Assembly: GCF_030652775.1 (NCBI RefSeq)
Contig: NZ_JAUSPS010000075.1
Span: 62,001-126,000 of the forward strand
DNA: 64,000 nt
Source of the DNA: Acetobacterium sp.
GTDB taxonomy: Bacteria > Bacillota > Clostridia > Eubacteriales > Eubacteriaceae
Direction: 5' to 3'
A program made the position numbers and the translations under genes. Positions 28,194 through 37,192 of the stretch are shown piece by piece (position 1 is the first letter of the stretch; every line of letters starts with the position of its first letter). The notes under the pieces were generated by a model, which was not told the DNA's origin, did no database searches, and was given only the letters and a program-made list of their open reading frames with translations.

Positions 28194-31100
28194 ATGAATA
28201 AGACCGCCATTAAAGAATTTGCCGTAACGGCGCGAAAAAAACTGATTGCCTCGGTTAAAGACAAGGCCGGAAAAATCGGCATTACCGAAGACAGCATCAC
28301 CACGGCCATTACCACCGGCAACGGATTTGCTGTGTTTCCCAGCCATTTTGGGACGGAAACAAAATTGGTCGGAAAAGAACTGCAACAACGGGAAAACCTG
28401 ATCAGTCAGATTAAAGAAAAAGGCTATCACACCGTCATCGAAGAGGTAGCCTATACCTGGTTTAACCGGATCATCGCCATCCGCTTTATGGAAGTTAACG
28501 ACTATCTCCCCACCCGGGTGCGGGTGCTGTCTTCAGAAACAAAAGACAAGTTTGAACCAGATCTGGTAACCTTGGCTCCCAATATTGAACTGGCTTTAAC
28601 TTCTGCCGAAAAGGATGAGATACTGAGCCTTAAAATGAAAAATGAGTTGGATAATCTTTTTCGGATGCTCTTGATCAGACAATGCAACGCCCTGGGAGAA
28701 ATCTTGCCAAAACTGTTTGAAAACACCTCCACTGCCAACCGCGATTATACCGAAATTCTGTTGGATATTTCCTATACTAAAGAAGACAGCATCATTCGGG
28801 ATCTGCTTAAGATCGATGAGGCAGATTTTCGGGATGCGGTGGAGATTATCGGGTGGATGTATCAGTATTACAACACCGAGCCCAAAGACGAAACCTTTGC
28901 CCTCTTAAAAAAGAACGTCAAAATTACCAAAGAGCGGATTCCTTCGGCCACTCAGCTTTTCACGCCCGACTGGATTGTCCGGTATATGGTGGAAAACAGC
29001 TTGGGGCGTTTGTGGCTGGAGCACTGTCAGGCAGAAGCGGGACTATCAAACGAGTATTTAAATGCCAGTTATTTTGGCTGGAAATATTATCTGGAGGAAG
29101 CCGAACAGGACCCAGAGGTACGGATGCAGCTGGAAATGCTGCGCCAAGATACCAGAAATCTCAGCCCGGAAGACATTAAAGTGATTGATCCCTGTATGGG
29201 CAGCGGTCATATCCTCGTTTATGCCTTTGAGGTGCTGATGCAGATTTATGAAAGTTGCGGTTATACCCAGCGGGATGCCGCCAGACTGATTATTGGAAAG
29301 AACCTTTACGGTCTCGATATCGATGACCGGGCTTTTCAGCTGGCCTATTTTGCCGTGATGATGAAGGGACGAAAATATAATCGCCGGATTTTAACCAGAG
29401 AAATACAAACAAACCTTTGTAGCATTCAGGAAAGCAACGCGATTAAAACGGAGTTGATCAGCTTTATTGCAGATGGCAATGAAAGTCTCTTTAATGATAC
29501 CCAGGCTCTGATTAATGTGTTTATCGATGCCAAAGAATATGGCAGCATTCTGGAAATGCCGGAAATTGATTTTGAAGTGCTGAATAAACGGGTCAACGAA
29601 ATTACAGCAGCAGTTTATGACAACATTATGGATCGGATTATTCAGGACGATGTAAGACTTCATTTTGTTCCAATATTGAAACAGACGGAGATCATGGCCG
29701 AAAAATACGATGCTGTGATTACCAATCCACCTTATATGGGAAGTAGTGGGATGGGGCCGAAGCTGGGGGATTATGTTAAGAAGCATTATCCTGATAGTAA
29801 AAGTGATATGAGTACGGTTTTTATGCAGAAATCATTGGATATGTGCAAATCTAATGGAATGATGGCGATGATCAATATACCCGTTTGGATGTTTTTATCA
29901 AGCTATGAAAAGTTACGGAAAACGATTGTAGAAAGTAATACATTTACAAATATGCTCCACTTTGGTCGTGGTGTGTTTGGCTCTGATTTTGGAACAACAT
30001 CATTTGTGATATCGAAAAAAAATGTTCCGTTTTTTAATGCTACGTATAGAAGGCTTTTTATGAAACAGGGTGCAGTTGATAGTATCAATCAGAAAGAGAA
30101 ATGGTTTTTTGAAGGTCGTGGAAAACATATAATGAAGCAGGAAAGCTTTGGGAAAATCCCTGGAATGCCAATAGCTTATTGGGTGAGTGAGAAGCTTGAA
30201 AATGTTTTTCAAGAACAAAAACCACTTTCATATTATGGAGTAACAAGAAGGGGTTTACAAACGGGAGAAGGACCTCTATTTATTAGATTTTGGTATGAAA
30301 TAAAAAATAAAGATTTCTTTTCACATTATGGTAATTATTCTAAATCAAATACATACACTTGGTTTCCGTTAAATAGTGGTGGCCCTTATAGAAAATGGTA
30401 TGGTAATATTGTTAATGTAGTGAATTGGAAAAATGATGGACAAAAAATTAAGTTAACAAGTAAAGCGATTATTCCTTCTGAAAATAAATATTTTCTTCCA
30501 GTGATTAGTTGGAATAAAGTTACTTCAGGGAAATTATCTGTAAGGTATCAAAATTATGGAGTAATTCCAGGTGATGCAAGTCCCTTTTTTTACTCGGTAA
30601 ATATTTCTATATTAAGTTATATAATGGCAATATTAAATAGTTTTGTAACGGAATCAATTGTTGCAGTTCTTAGTCCGACACTTAACTTTGAAGTTGGAAA
30701 TATTGCAAAAGTGCCAATTTATTTTGATGAAGATTTAATAGACATGGTAAATGAATTAGTTGCTGAAAATATTCAAATTTCCAAATTAGACTGGGACTCT
30801 TTTGAAGTCTCATGGGATTTTAAATACCATGCCTTATTAGACAATGAAAATCGCTACTATACATCATTCGAAAATGAAGACAAAATTTTCCCAAAAGATG
30901 AAACTGATCAAATACCATACAAACAGTCGCTTGCTCTAGCTTACAGCAATTGGGAAACTTTCACCGAAAACCAATTCGCCCAACTCAAAGCCAACGAAGA
31001 AGAACTCAACCGGATCTTTATCGAAATCTATGGTCTGGAAGACGAACTCACCCCGGAGGTGGAAGATAAGGACGTCACCATCCGCAAGGCTGATCTGGGC

Positions 31101-31850
31101 CGGGATATCCGTTCCCTGATTTCTTATGCGGTGGGCTGTATGCTGGGTCGTTATTCGCTGGATGTAGAAGGCCTTGTCTATGCCGGTGGCGAGTGGGAAG
31201 CAGGCAAGTACACCACCATCATTCCAGACAAGGACAATATCATTCCCATCACCGATGCAGAATATTTTGATGACGACATGGTAGCCCGGCTGGTTAACTT
31301 TGTCAAAGTGGTTTACGGGGAAGCATCCCTGGAAGAAAATCTCGACTTTATTGCCGGTGCCTTGGGGAACAAGGGTAACACCGCCCGGGAGGTCATTCGG
31401 AATTATTTCCTCAAAGATTTTTATAAAGACCACCTAAAAATCTATCAGAAACGGCCAATTTACTGGCTCTTTGACAGCGGCAAAGAAAACAGCTTTAAAA
31501 CGTTAATCTATATGCACCGTTACGATCAGGACACAGTCGGCCGGGTGCGGACCGATTATCTCCATAAAATCCAGGCCAAGCTGGAAGATAGTCTTAACCA
31601 CTGCAATGTCATCCTCGGCAGTGAAGCCCCGGCCGCGGAGAAAGCCGCAGCAGTAAAGAAGAAGGAAAAACTGATCAAACAATTGGCCGAAACCCGACTT
31701 TATGACCAGGCCATCGCCCACATCGCCCTGAGCCGCCTCGCCATCGATTTGGATGACGGGGTCAAGGTGAACTACGCCAAATTCCAGGATGTCGAAGTCG
31801 CCAGTGAAGGGAAGAAAGCGGTCAAAGTTAATCTGCTGGCTAAGATTTAG
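28194..31850 (+). CDS. pglX: BREX adenine-specific DNA methyltransferase PglX
   Basis: A 1218-residue type IIG-like N6-adenine methyltransferase that marks self DNA for the BREX system. SAM-binding motif I appears as VIDPCMGSGHIL (about 330-341), and the catalytic motif IV as NPPY (510-513). The N-terminal part and the C-terminal part (after about residue 920) have the same base composition as brxC, whereas the DNA from about 29750 to 30950, covering the target-recognition part, is clearly more AT-rich. This suggests exchange of the specificity region. Start GGGAGCCCAGCACATG. Confidence 0.95.
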   Translation: MNKTAIKEFAVTARKKLIASVKDKAGKIGITEDSITTAITTGNGFAVFPSHFGTETKLVGKELQQRENLISQIKEKGYHTVIEEVAYTWFNRIIAIRFMEVNDYLPTRVRVLSSETKDKFEPDLVTLAPNIELALTSAEKDEILSLKMKNELDNLFRMLLIRQCNALGEILPKLFENTSTANRDYTEILLDISYTKEDSIIRDLLKIDEADFRDAVEIIGWMYQYYNTEPKDETFALLKKNVKITKERIPSATQLFTPDWIVRYMVENSLGRLWLEHCQAEAGLSNEYLNASYFGWKYYLEEAEQDPEVRMQLEMLRQDTRNLSPEDIKVIDPCMGSGHILVYAFEVLMQIYESCGYTQRDAARLIIGKNLYGLDIDDRAFQLAYFAVMMKGRKYNRRILTREIQTNLCSIQESNAIKTELISFIADGNESLFNDTQALINVFIDAKEYGSILEMPEIDFEVLNKRVNEITAAVYDNIMDRIIQDDVRLHFVPILKQTEIMAEKYDAVITNPPYMGSSGMGPKLGDYVKKHYPDSKSDMSTVFMQKSLDMCKSNGMMAMINIPVWMFLSSYEKLRKTIVESNTFTNMLHFGRGVFGSDFGTTSFVISKKNVPFFNATYRRLFMKQGAVDSINQKEKWFFEGRGKHIMKQESFGKIPGMPIAYWVSEKLENVFQEQKPLSYYGVTRRGLQTGEGPLFIRFWYEIKNKDFFSHYGNYSKSNTYTWFPLNSGGPYRKWYGNIVNVVNWKNDGQKIKLTSKAIIPSENKYFLPVISWNKVTSGKLSVRYQNYGVIPGDASPFFYSVNISILSYIMAILNSFVTESIVAVLSPTLNFEVGNIAKVPIYFDEDLIDMVNELVAENIQISKLDWDSFEVSWDFKYHALLDNENRYYTSFENEDKIFPKDETDQIPYKQSLALAYSNWETFTENQFAQLKANEEELNRIFIEIYGLEDELTPEVEDKDVTIRKADLGRDIRSLISYAVGCMLGRYSLDVEGLVYAGGEWEAGKYTTIIPDKDNIIPITDAEYFDDDMVARLVNFVKVVYGEASLEENLDFIAGALGNKGNTAREVIRNYFLKDFYKDHLKIYQKRPIYWLFDSGKENSFKTLIYMHRYDQDTVGRVRTDYLHKIQAKLEDSLNHCNVILGSEAPAAEKAAAVKKKEKLIKQLAETRLYDQAIAHIALSRLAIDLDDGVKVNYAKFQDVEVASEGKKAVKVNLLAKI

Positions 31851-31857
31851 GTGAGAA

Positions 31858-32541
31858 ATGAAAATATATAAATATAGCATCGCAGTTGCATTAATAATTA
31901 CAATAGTATCATGCCTAATAAGCATAGCATTAAATAATGGTACTTTAGCGATTTGCTTTGAGCAAACTAAAACTCTTATCGAATCTAATATCGATAGTTA
32001 TAATAGTATTTTGTTTGGAATTTTCACAAGTGCATTACTTACATTTATTATGTCAATCATTGGCTATAACGTAGAAAAAAATCGATTGATTAGAAGTATT
32101 TGGATAAATTCGAAAAAGCTCTATCAGGATTTTTATTTATTGATATTTAAAAATATAAGTAATGACAGTTTAGAAGAAACTGATTTTGTTAAAATAATAG
32201 CGCAAACGGGATTTAATGAAAAAGTACAAGAATGGAATAGTTTTTATCTTTTATCATTAGTAACAGCAAATAACGAATTGGATTTTATCTTTAGAAGGAG
32301 CGATTTAGCTAAGATGGTAAAAAATATTCAAAAGGATATTGCACAATTAAGTCGCATTATGGAATCATTTATGAATATTTATGTAAATGAAGAAGTTGGC
32401 GCACAATGTGTTAGAGTTGATATTGAAAAACTGTTTAGAATAATAAAAAAACAGGATGAAGGTTTGTTTATCGATAGTATAAAAAAACACTTAGATGATT
32501 TGTTTGAACTTTTTAAAGCAGAAGTAGTTGATGCTTTTTAA
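31858..32541 (+). CDS. Two-TM membrane protein within the BREX operon, function unknown
   Basis: A 227-residue protein I do not recognise. Residues about 5-28 and 46-70 are hydrophobic and could be transmembrane helices, with a short loop between; the rest is a soluble, charged, mostly helical region (about 80-227) that includes Leu-rich stretches (KDIAQLSRIMESF; HLDDLFELF). The gene begins 7 bases after pglX, using GGTGAG that overlaps the pglX stop, so it belongs to the BREX transcript. The DNA is more AT-rich than the BREX core. A membrane effector or sensor for the neighbouring ATPase/TOPRIM pair is possible but is pure inference. Confidence 0.75.
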   Translation: MKIYKYSIAVALIITIVSCLISIALNNGTLAICFEQTKTLIESNIDSYNSILFGIFTSALLTFIMSIIGYNVEKNRLIRSIWINSKKLYQDFYLLIFKNISNDSLEETDFVKIIAQTGFNEKVQEWNSFYLLSLVTANNELDFIFRRSDLAKMVKNIQKDIAQLSRIMESFMNIYVNEEVGAQCVRVDIEKLFRIIKKQDEGLFIDSIKKHLDDLFELFKAEVVDAF

Positions 32542-32741
32542 ATGTAGAAATATCTCAAAATTGAGAAATGCAACGTGGGGTCGTATTATAAAAATACTAC
32601 AAGAGTAATACTTCAGCTAATGCAGAATTTGTACAACAAAAAAAGATGATAGGTAAGAAGAATTATTAAAATAAATATCGTAAAAGTATGTATCGTTGAT
32701 CTGGGTTATAGATAAAACGAAACAAAAAAAGGGGTGAAATC

Positions 32742-33884
32742 ATGGCACGTCATATTACAGAACTGGAAATAGAAAGCTTTCGTGGGGTAAAAGAACTGAA
32801 GCTCAAAGATCTTGGAGATATCAATATTTTTGTTGGAGACAACAACTCGGGCAAAACAAGCGTTTTAGAAGCCATACAAATATTATGTGATCCAAGTGAG
32901 TTTAATATAATGCAGGTTGCCAGACAACGGGATAAATACAAGTCGACCTCCAGTTTTGGGTTATCACTGTTTGATCTATTTTTGTATTTATTTAACGGTT
33001 TATCAGATATGAAAGAAAATAATCAATATCGAATGGCCTTATCGGCAGTCATACACGATGAAGTTCTGAAGGCGAAGGTCGAGGGGATACTTGTTGATGT
33101 GTTAATTGAAGGCAAACAAGTATCAGGAAACAATGCGGAATCAGGAACAATTGAGAATCACGGCCTCATAGAAATGCAGGAAGAGGTAAAAACTTTTGTT
33201 GGCAGCATAAAAACCATCCTGCCTGAATTTGATCAGGTTTCGGTATTTAATGGAAAAGAACGTGAAGAGAACATTGAAATCAATCGCTACACAAAACAAA
33301 TCAGATCTTCAAAAGATAAGTCCGTGATCAAGGTGAAAAGCATCCAGGTTATTGATCATGTCGTGGATAATGCATTTGATGAGCTCATAAAAAATCGCAA
33401 GATAAAAGAAAAGACATTAACCCTGTTAAAGGATTTTGAACCGGGAATTACCGATTTGCGTTATATTAACGATGATGGTCGTTTTGTACCAGTGGTAGAA
33501 AGCGAGTTGCCCGATTATCTGCCCCTTTCGATGTATGGGGATGGGATGAAAAAAGCGTTGACCATTTTAAATGCTCTGGTATCGGCAGAAAACGGTATTG
33601 TGATCATCGATGAATTTGAAACAGCTATCCATACAACCGCAATGGAAAATGTATTCCGGTTTATGATTACCGTAGCTAAAGAATTAAATGTTCAACTTTT
33701 TTTAACAACTCACAGCATTGAAGCAGTTGATAAGGTTCTAACCAGTGCCGGGGCGGATGTCGACAACATACGTGTTATTACTTTAAAAAAGGATCAGAAA
33801 ACAGGAAAAACGCTGTCGAGAAATTTAATAGGCAGTGAAGTGCAGCAGGATCGGGATGCTTTTGATTTTGAGGTGAGGGTATGA
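32742..33884 (+). CDS. AAA ATPase of ABC/SMC type, AriA-like (PARIS) or OLD-like
   Basis: A 380-residue ATPase of the AAA_15/AAA_21 (OLD-like) group. It starts ITELEIESFRGVKEL, has Walker A GDNNSGKT (33-40), an ABC-type signature region SMYGDGMKK (about 263-271), Walker B IVIIDEFETAIH (about 286-297) and an H-loop in TTHSIE. It overlaps the next gene, a TOPRIM protein, by 4 bases (ATGA). This pair is the architecture of the PARIS abortive system (AriA ATPase plus AriB TOPRIM toxin) and of a split OLD nuclease. A 200-base gap separates it from the gene before, so it may also have its own promoter. Confidence 0.85.
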   Translation: MARHITELEIESFRGVKELKLKDLGDINIFVGDNNSGKTSVLEAIQILCDPSEFNIMQVARQRDKYKSTSSFGLSLFDLFLYLFNGLSDMKENNQYRMALSAVIHDEVLKAKVEGILVDVLIEGKQVSGNNAESGTIENHGLIEMQEEVKTFVGSIKTILPEFDQVSVFNGKEREENIEINRYTKQIRSSKDKSVIKVKSIQVIDHVVDNAFDELIKNRKIKEKTLTLLKDFEPGITDLRYINDDGRFVPVVESELPDYLPLSMYGDGMKKALTILNALVSAENGIVIIDEFETAIHTTAMENVFRFMITVAKELNVQLFLTTHSIEAVDKVLTSAGADVDNIRVITLKKDQKTGKTLSRNLIGSEVQQDRDAFDFEVRV

Positions 33885-34639
33885 ACAAAGTTATTCTCTG
33901 CGAGGGAAAAACCGATGCGGTGCTTTTAAGTTACTATCTCAATAAAGTGTGCGGTTTTGAAGTCGACAAAGGGAAGGTTACTAATCAGCTTACCCTTGGT
34001 CAGAACAAGGGCAATGAATTATTTTCATGGTATCGAAAAAATAACGATTATCTTGGAATTTGGGGGATTGGTGGTAAGAATTGTTTCAAAAAAGCCATTA
34101 GTGAATTTTTTAATGTTCTAAAAAAATCGCCCGATACAATGAACTATGATGCAATTGGTATTGTTTGTGATCGGGATTTAGAAATAAATGATGCGATAGT
34201 TTTATCTGAACTCAGCGGATTTTTTACAGAAGCGAATATGATCTTTGAGAATAATCAAATCCGTAATGGCGATTATTATAATAGTTTCGGTGAAAAAAGA
34301 ATCATCAGTACATTTGCATTAATCATTCCCCAGGAACGATTTGGTGCACTGGAAACAGTGTTATTGGAGGCACTGAAAGGGAATGACTATGACCGAAAAA
34401 TAGTGGAGAAAAGCGATTATTTTGTCAATGAAATCCGTGGCGACGCAGCACAATACATCAAAACCGATCGTTTAGTATTAAAAGCCAAACTTTCGACAGT
34501 ATTTGCTATTATGACGCCAGAAAAAGTTTTCAGTTTTATCGACGAACTTTTAGTAACCACAGTCAAATGGGAAGAAAAAGAATACTTGAATGAGTTATTT
34601 GGTGAATTGGTGGAATTTATCAATCAGGGTGACATATGA
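33881..34639 (+). CDS. TOPRIM-domain protein, AriB-like effector candidate
   Basis: A 252-residue protein with a recognisable N-terminal TOPRIM fold: VILCEGKTDAVLL (Glu8 as the first metal ligand), IWGIGGKNCF (about 53-62) and IGIVCDRDLE (DxD pair near 97-99). The second half is of unknown fold. TOPRIM proteins paired with an ATPase act as nucleases in OLD/PARIS systems (in PARIS, AriB cleaves tRNA). It starts inside the stop of the ATPase gene and itself overlaps pglZ by 4 bases, which places it in one translationally coupled unit with the BREX genes. Whether it is AriB (DUF4435) or another TOPRIM family cannot be decided by eye. Confidence 0.75.
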   Translation: MNKVILCEGKTDAVLLSYYLNKVCGFEVDKGKVTNQLTLGQNKGNELFSWYRKNNDYLGIWGIGGKNCFKKAISEFFNVLKKSPDTMNYDAIGIVCDRDLEINDAIVLSELSGFFTEANMIFENNQIRNGDYYNSFGEKRIISTFALIIPQERFGALETVLLEALKGNDYDRKIVEKSDYFVNEIRGDAAQYIKTDRLVLKAKLSTVFAIMTPEKVFSFIDELLVTTVKWEEKEYLNELFGELVEFINQGDI

Positions 34640-37164
34640 ATCTGCAAACTATTCAAGAACAAATAAATAAAAAATTTCTGGGCGATGGACGAAGGCTTGT
34701 TTTCTGGTACGATGATAAGGGTCAGTTTATCAATGACGTGGATCGTCTGGTCTTAGACAATGCAACGATCCACCGTTTAACCGGGGAAAACACGCTGTAC
34801 ACCAAGTTTTTACTTGAGTGTGAGGATCAAACTAACAATTACCTGATCTACGCGCCCTTCCCCAAGCCAGCGGACAAGGATAACCATTTGGCAGATACTG
34901 CTTATTATTCCCGACCCTATTATACAGATAAGGTTTCGTTGTTCTGCGACGAATATTGTGTGCCTGAAAAATATAAGGAACAGCTTTCCCAGTATGGAAA
35001 GTTTTGGAAATCTAATGAACGGATTGACAAATTGGCAGCTTTAGGGATCGAAGAATATAATCCGGAAATCATTGAAATCGGACTTCTTGCCGTGATAGTA
35101 GGGGTGAAAACCCCCAGCCTGCATGAGATTCTTAAAAAAATGATTATCAGCGGTGGGGTGGAGCTAAATAAATACCTGGATGAGTTTGAAAAAATCGATC
35201 TGCTGTCTAGTTTTTGGGCCTTATGTACCAAATATTACGGCTATGTGGAGGAAAACAAAACTTTTAAAAAACTGGTCGCCACGCTTTTGGTTACCCACAC
35301 GGCCAATTCGTTTACCGGGGAACTGCCAAAAAGCTGGCTACCTTTTGTTTCACATAAGAAAAACGATGTGGCTATTTTTGTGTCTAATTTTATGAATAAT
35401 ATTTACTTGCAGGATCGATATGATGAAATCGCCAGAGAAATTGGCCGGAAATTAAAAGTCGATGATTTTCTGGCTTCGGTTCCGACTGAGAAATACTTTG
35501 AGTGTGACACCTTCGCAGCCTTTGATATTCATATCATCAAGGCGATGGCCGAAGACCTGGTCAACCGGGGTGCCCCGCTGCCAGAGGAACACCGGGAAAT
35601 GATCAGAAACCGTCGTGCCCGAAAACACTTTTCCCAGACCTATCAGCAGTATTACAAAGCTTTGGATAAAGCCGATCAGCTGGTTGGCGGCATTCAGGCA
35701 TTTTCACAGGAGCTGCTTGAAGCTGGGAATGCTGATAAATTTATTCAGATGTATGCCACAAAATGGGAAAGTATTGACCGCTATTACCGCAGTTTTTATA
35801 CGGCCTATGACAAGATCCCGGGCGATGAGGCATTGCATCAATTAAGAAGCTGGGTTGAAAACTTGTATACCAATGCCTATCTGTTGAAGTTGTCGATCGC
35901 CTGGGCGGACACCCTGGAAAAGGTCAGTGGTTGGCATCAATTGGCTGGCGAAAAACAGTGGCATTTTTATCAACGACAGGTAGCAGCGGCGGTAAAAAAA
36001 GAAGTAACAGTGGTGATTATTTCCGACGCCCTCCGTTATGAGGCTGGGATTGAACTTGATAAACGACTGAATGAGCGGGCAAACACCAAATCGGAAATCA
36101 GTCCGATGATTTCGGTGCTGCCATCCTTTACCCGTCTGGGCATGGCGGCGCTGCTGCCGCATCAATCCCTGACCATTAATTCAGCCTGTGATGTGCTAGT
36201 CGATGGGATGCCCTGTTTATCCAGTGAACAGCGGGAGAAGATCTTAAAAACCCGTCATCCGCTATCGGTTGTTGCCACCTATCAGGCGGTGATGGCGATG
36301 AATCGGGAGTCCATCCGCAAACTCATGACCGGGCAGGAGCTGATCTATATCTATCATAATCAGATCGATGCCCGGGGCGATCATATGGCCACAGAAAATG
36401 AAGTATTTACGGCAGTGGATGAGACGGTCAGTGAACTCATGAATCTGATTCAAAAACTGACGGTCGATAAATCGATTACCAATTACATCATCACCGCCGA
36501 TCATGGCTTTATTTATAAGCGTGATAAGCTCGATGAAAGTGATAAGCTTACCTTGTCGAAACAGTCCGGCGACTTTATCAATAAGCGGTTCATCCTATCC
36601 AATCAATCATCCGACTTAAATGGAACACTGACTTATCCTCTGGATTACGCTGGCGCTCAGAATAGTGATGTCTTGGTTACCGTTCCCCGCGGTGTGGACG
36701 TTTTTAAAACCCCGGGCGGCGGGCAGAACTTTGTCCACGGTGGGGCCAGCCTTCAGGAAATAGTGATTCCGCTGATAAAAGTCAAGACCGAAAAAAGAAA
36801 GCAAAACGTTGAAAATGTCGAGGTTGTCCTAACCTCGGTGACCCGCAAGATTAACAACCTGATTGTCTATCTGGATTTTCTTCAAAAAGAAGCCGTTACC
36901 GATCGTCTGCGGCCAGCTAAGGTTGAAGTTTACTTTGAAAGCGCGTCCGGCGATAAAATATCCGACCAGGAAATCATCGTCGCAGATCGAAAAGACCAGG
37001 ACGTTGATAATCGCATGTTTAAAGAAAAATTTATCTTTAGAAATCAGAAATATTCAAAAGATGAAAAGTACGATCTGGTCATGAAGGATGTCGGATCAGA
37101 TATGGAATTGGCACGGCATGAATTTATCATCGATATTGCCTTTGCCGATAATTTTGGATTTTAG
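34636..37164 (+). CDS. pglZ: BREX protein PglZ, alkaline-phosphatase-fold
   Basis: An 842-residue PglZ, the signature gene of BREX. The alkaline-phosphatase-like core shows VVIISDALRYEAG (about 459-471) and ITADHGFIY (about 619-627), the metal-ligand regions of the superfamily. The N-terminal part (about 1-400) is the family's large helical region. It is needed for BREX defence and interacts with the other components. Its ATG overlaps the stop of the TOPRIM gene, so the accessory pair sits inside the BREX transcription unit. No truncation is seen. Confidence 0.94.
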   Translation: MNLQTIQEQINKKFLGDGRRLVFWYDDKGQFINDVDRLVLDNATIHRLTGENTLYTKFLLECEDQTNNYLIYAPFPKPADKDNHLADTAYYSRPYYTDKVSLFCDEYCVPEKYKEQLSQYGKFWKSNERIDKLAALGIEEYNPEIIEIGLLAVIVGVKTPSLHEILKKMIISGGVELNKYLDEFEKIDLLSSFWALCTKYYGYVEENKTFKKLVATLLVTHTANSFTGELPKSWLPFVSHKKNDVAIFVSNFMNNIYLQDRYDEIAREIGRKLKVDDFLASVPTEKYFECDTFAAFDIHIIKAMAEDLVNRGAPLPEEHREMIRNRRARKHFSQTYQQYYKALDKADQLVGGIQAFSQELLEAGNADKFIQMYATKWESIDRYYRSFYTAYDKIPGDEALHQLRSWVENLYTNAYLLKLSIAWADTLEKVSGWHQLAGEKQWHFYQRQVAAAVKKEVTVVIISDALRYEAGIELDKRLNERANTKSEISPMISVLPSFTRLGMAALLPHQSLTINSACDVLVDGMPCLSSEQREKILKTRHPLSVVATYQAVMAMNRESIRKLMTGQELIYIYHNQIDARGDHMATENEVFTAVDETVSELMNLIQKLTVDKSITNYIITADHGFIYKRDKLDESDKLTLSKQSGDFINKRFILSNQSSDLNGTLTYPLDYAGAQNSDVLVTVPRGVDVFKTPGGGQNFVHGGASLQEIVIPLIKVKTEKRKQNVENVEVVLTSVTRKINNLIVYLDFLQKEAVTDRLRPAKVEVYFESASGDKISDQEIIVADRKDQDVDNRMFKEKFIFRNQKYSKDEKYDLVMKDVGSDMELARHEFIIDIAFADNFGF

Positions 37165-37192
37165 TTAGTCAGCGGAAAAAGAGAGGTATCAA

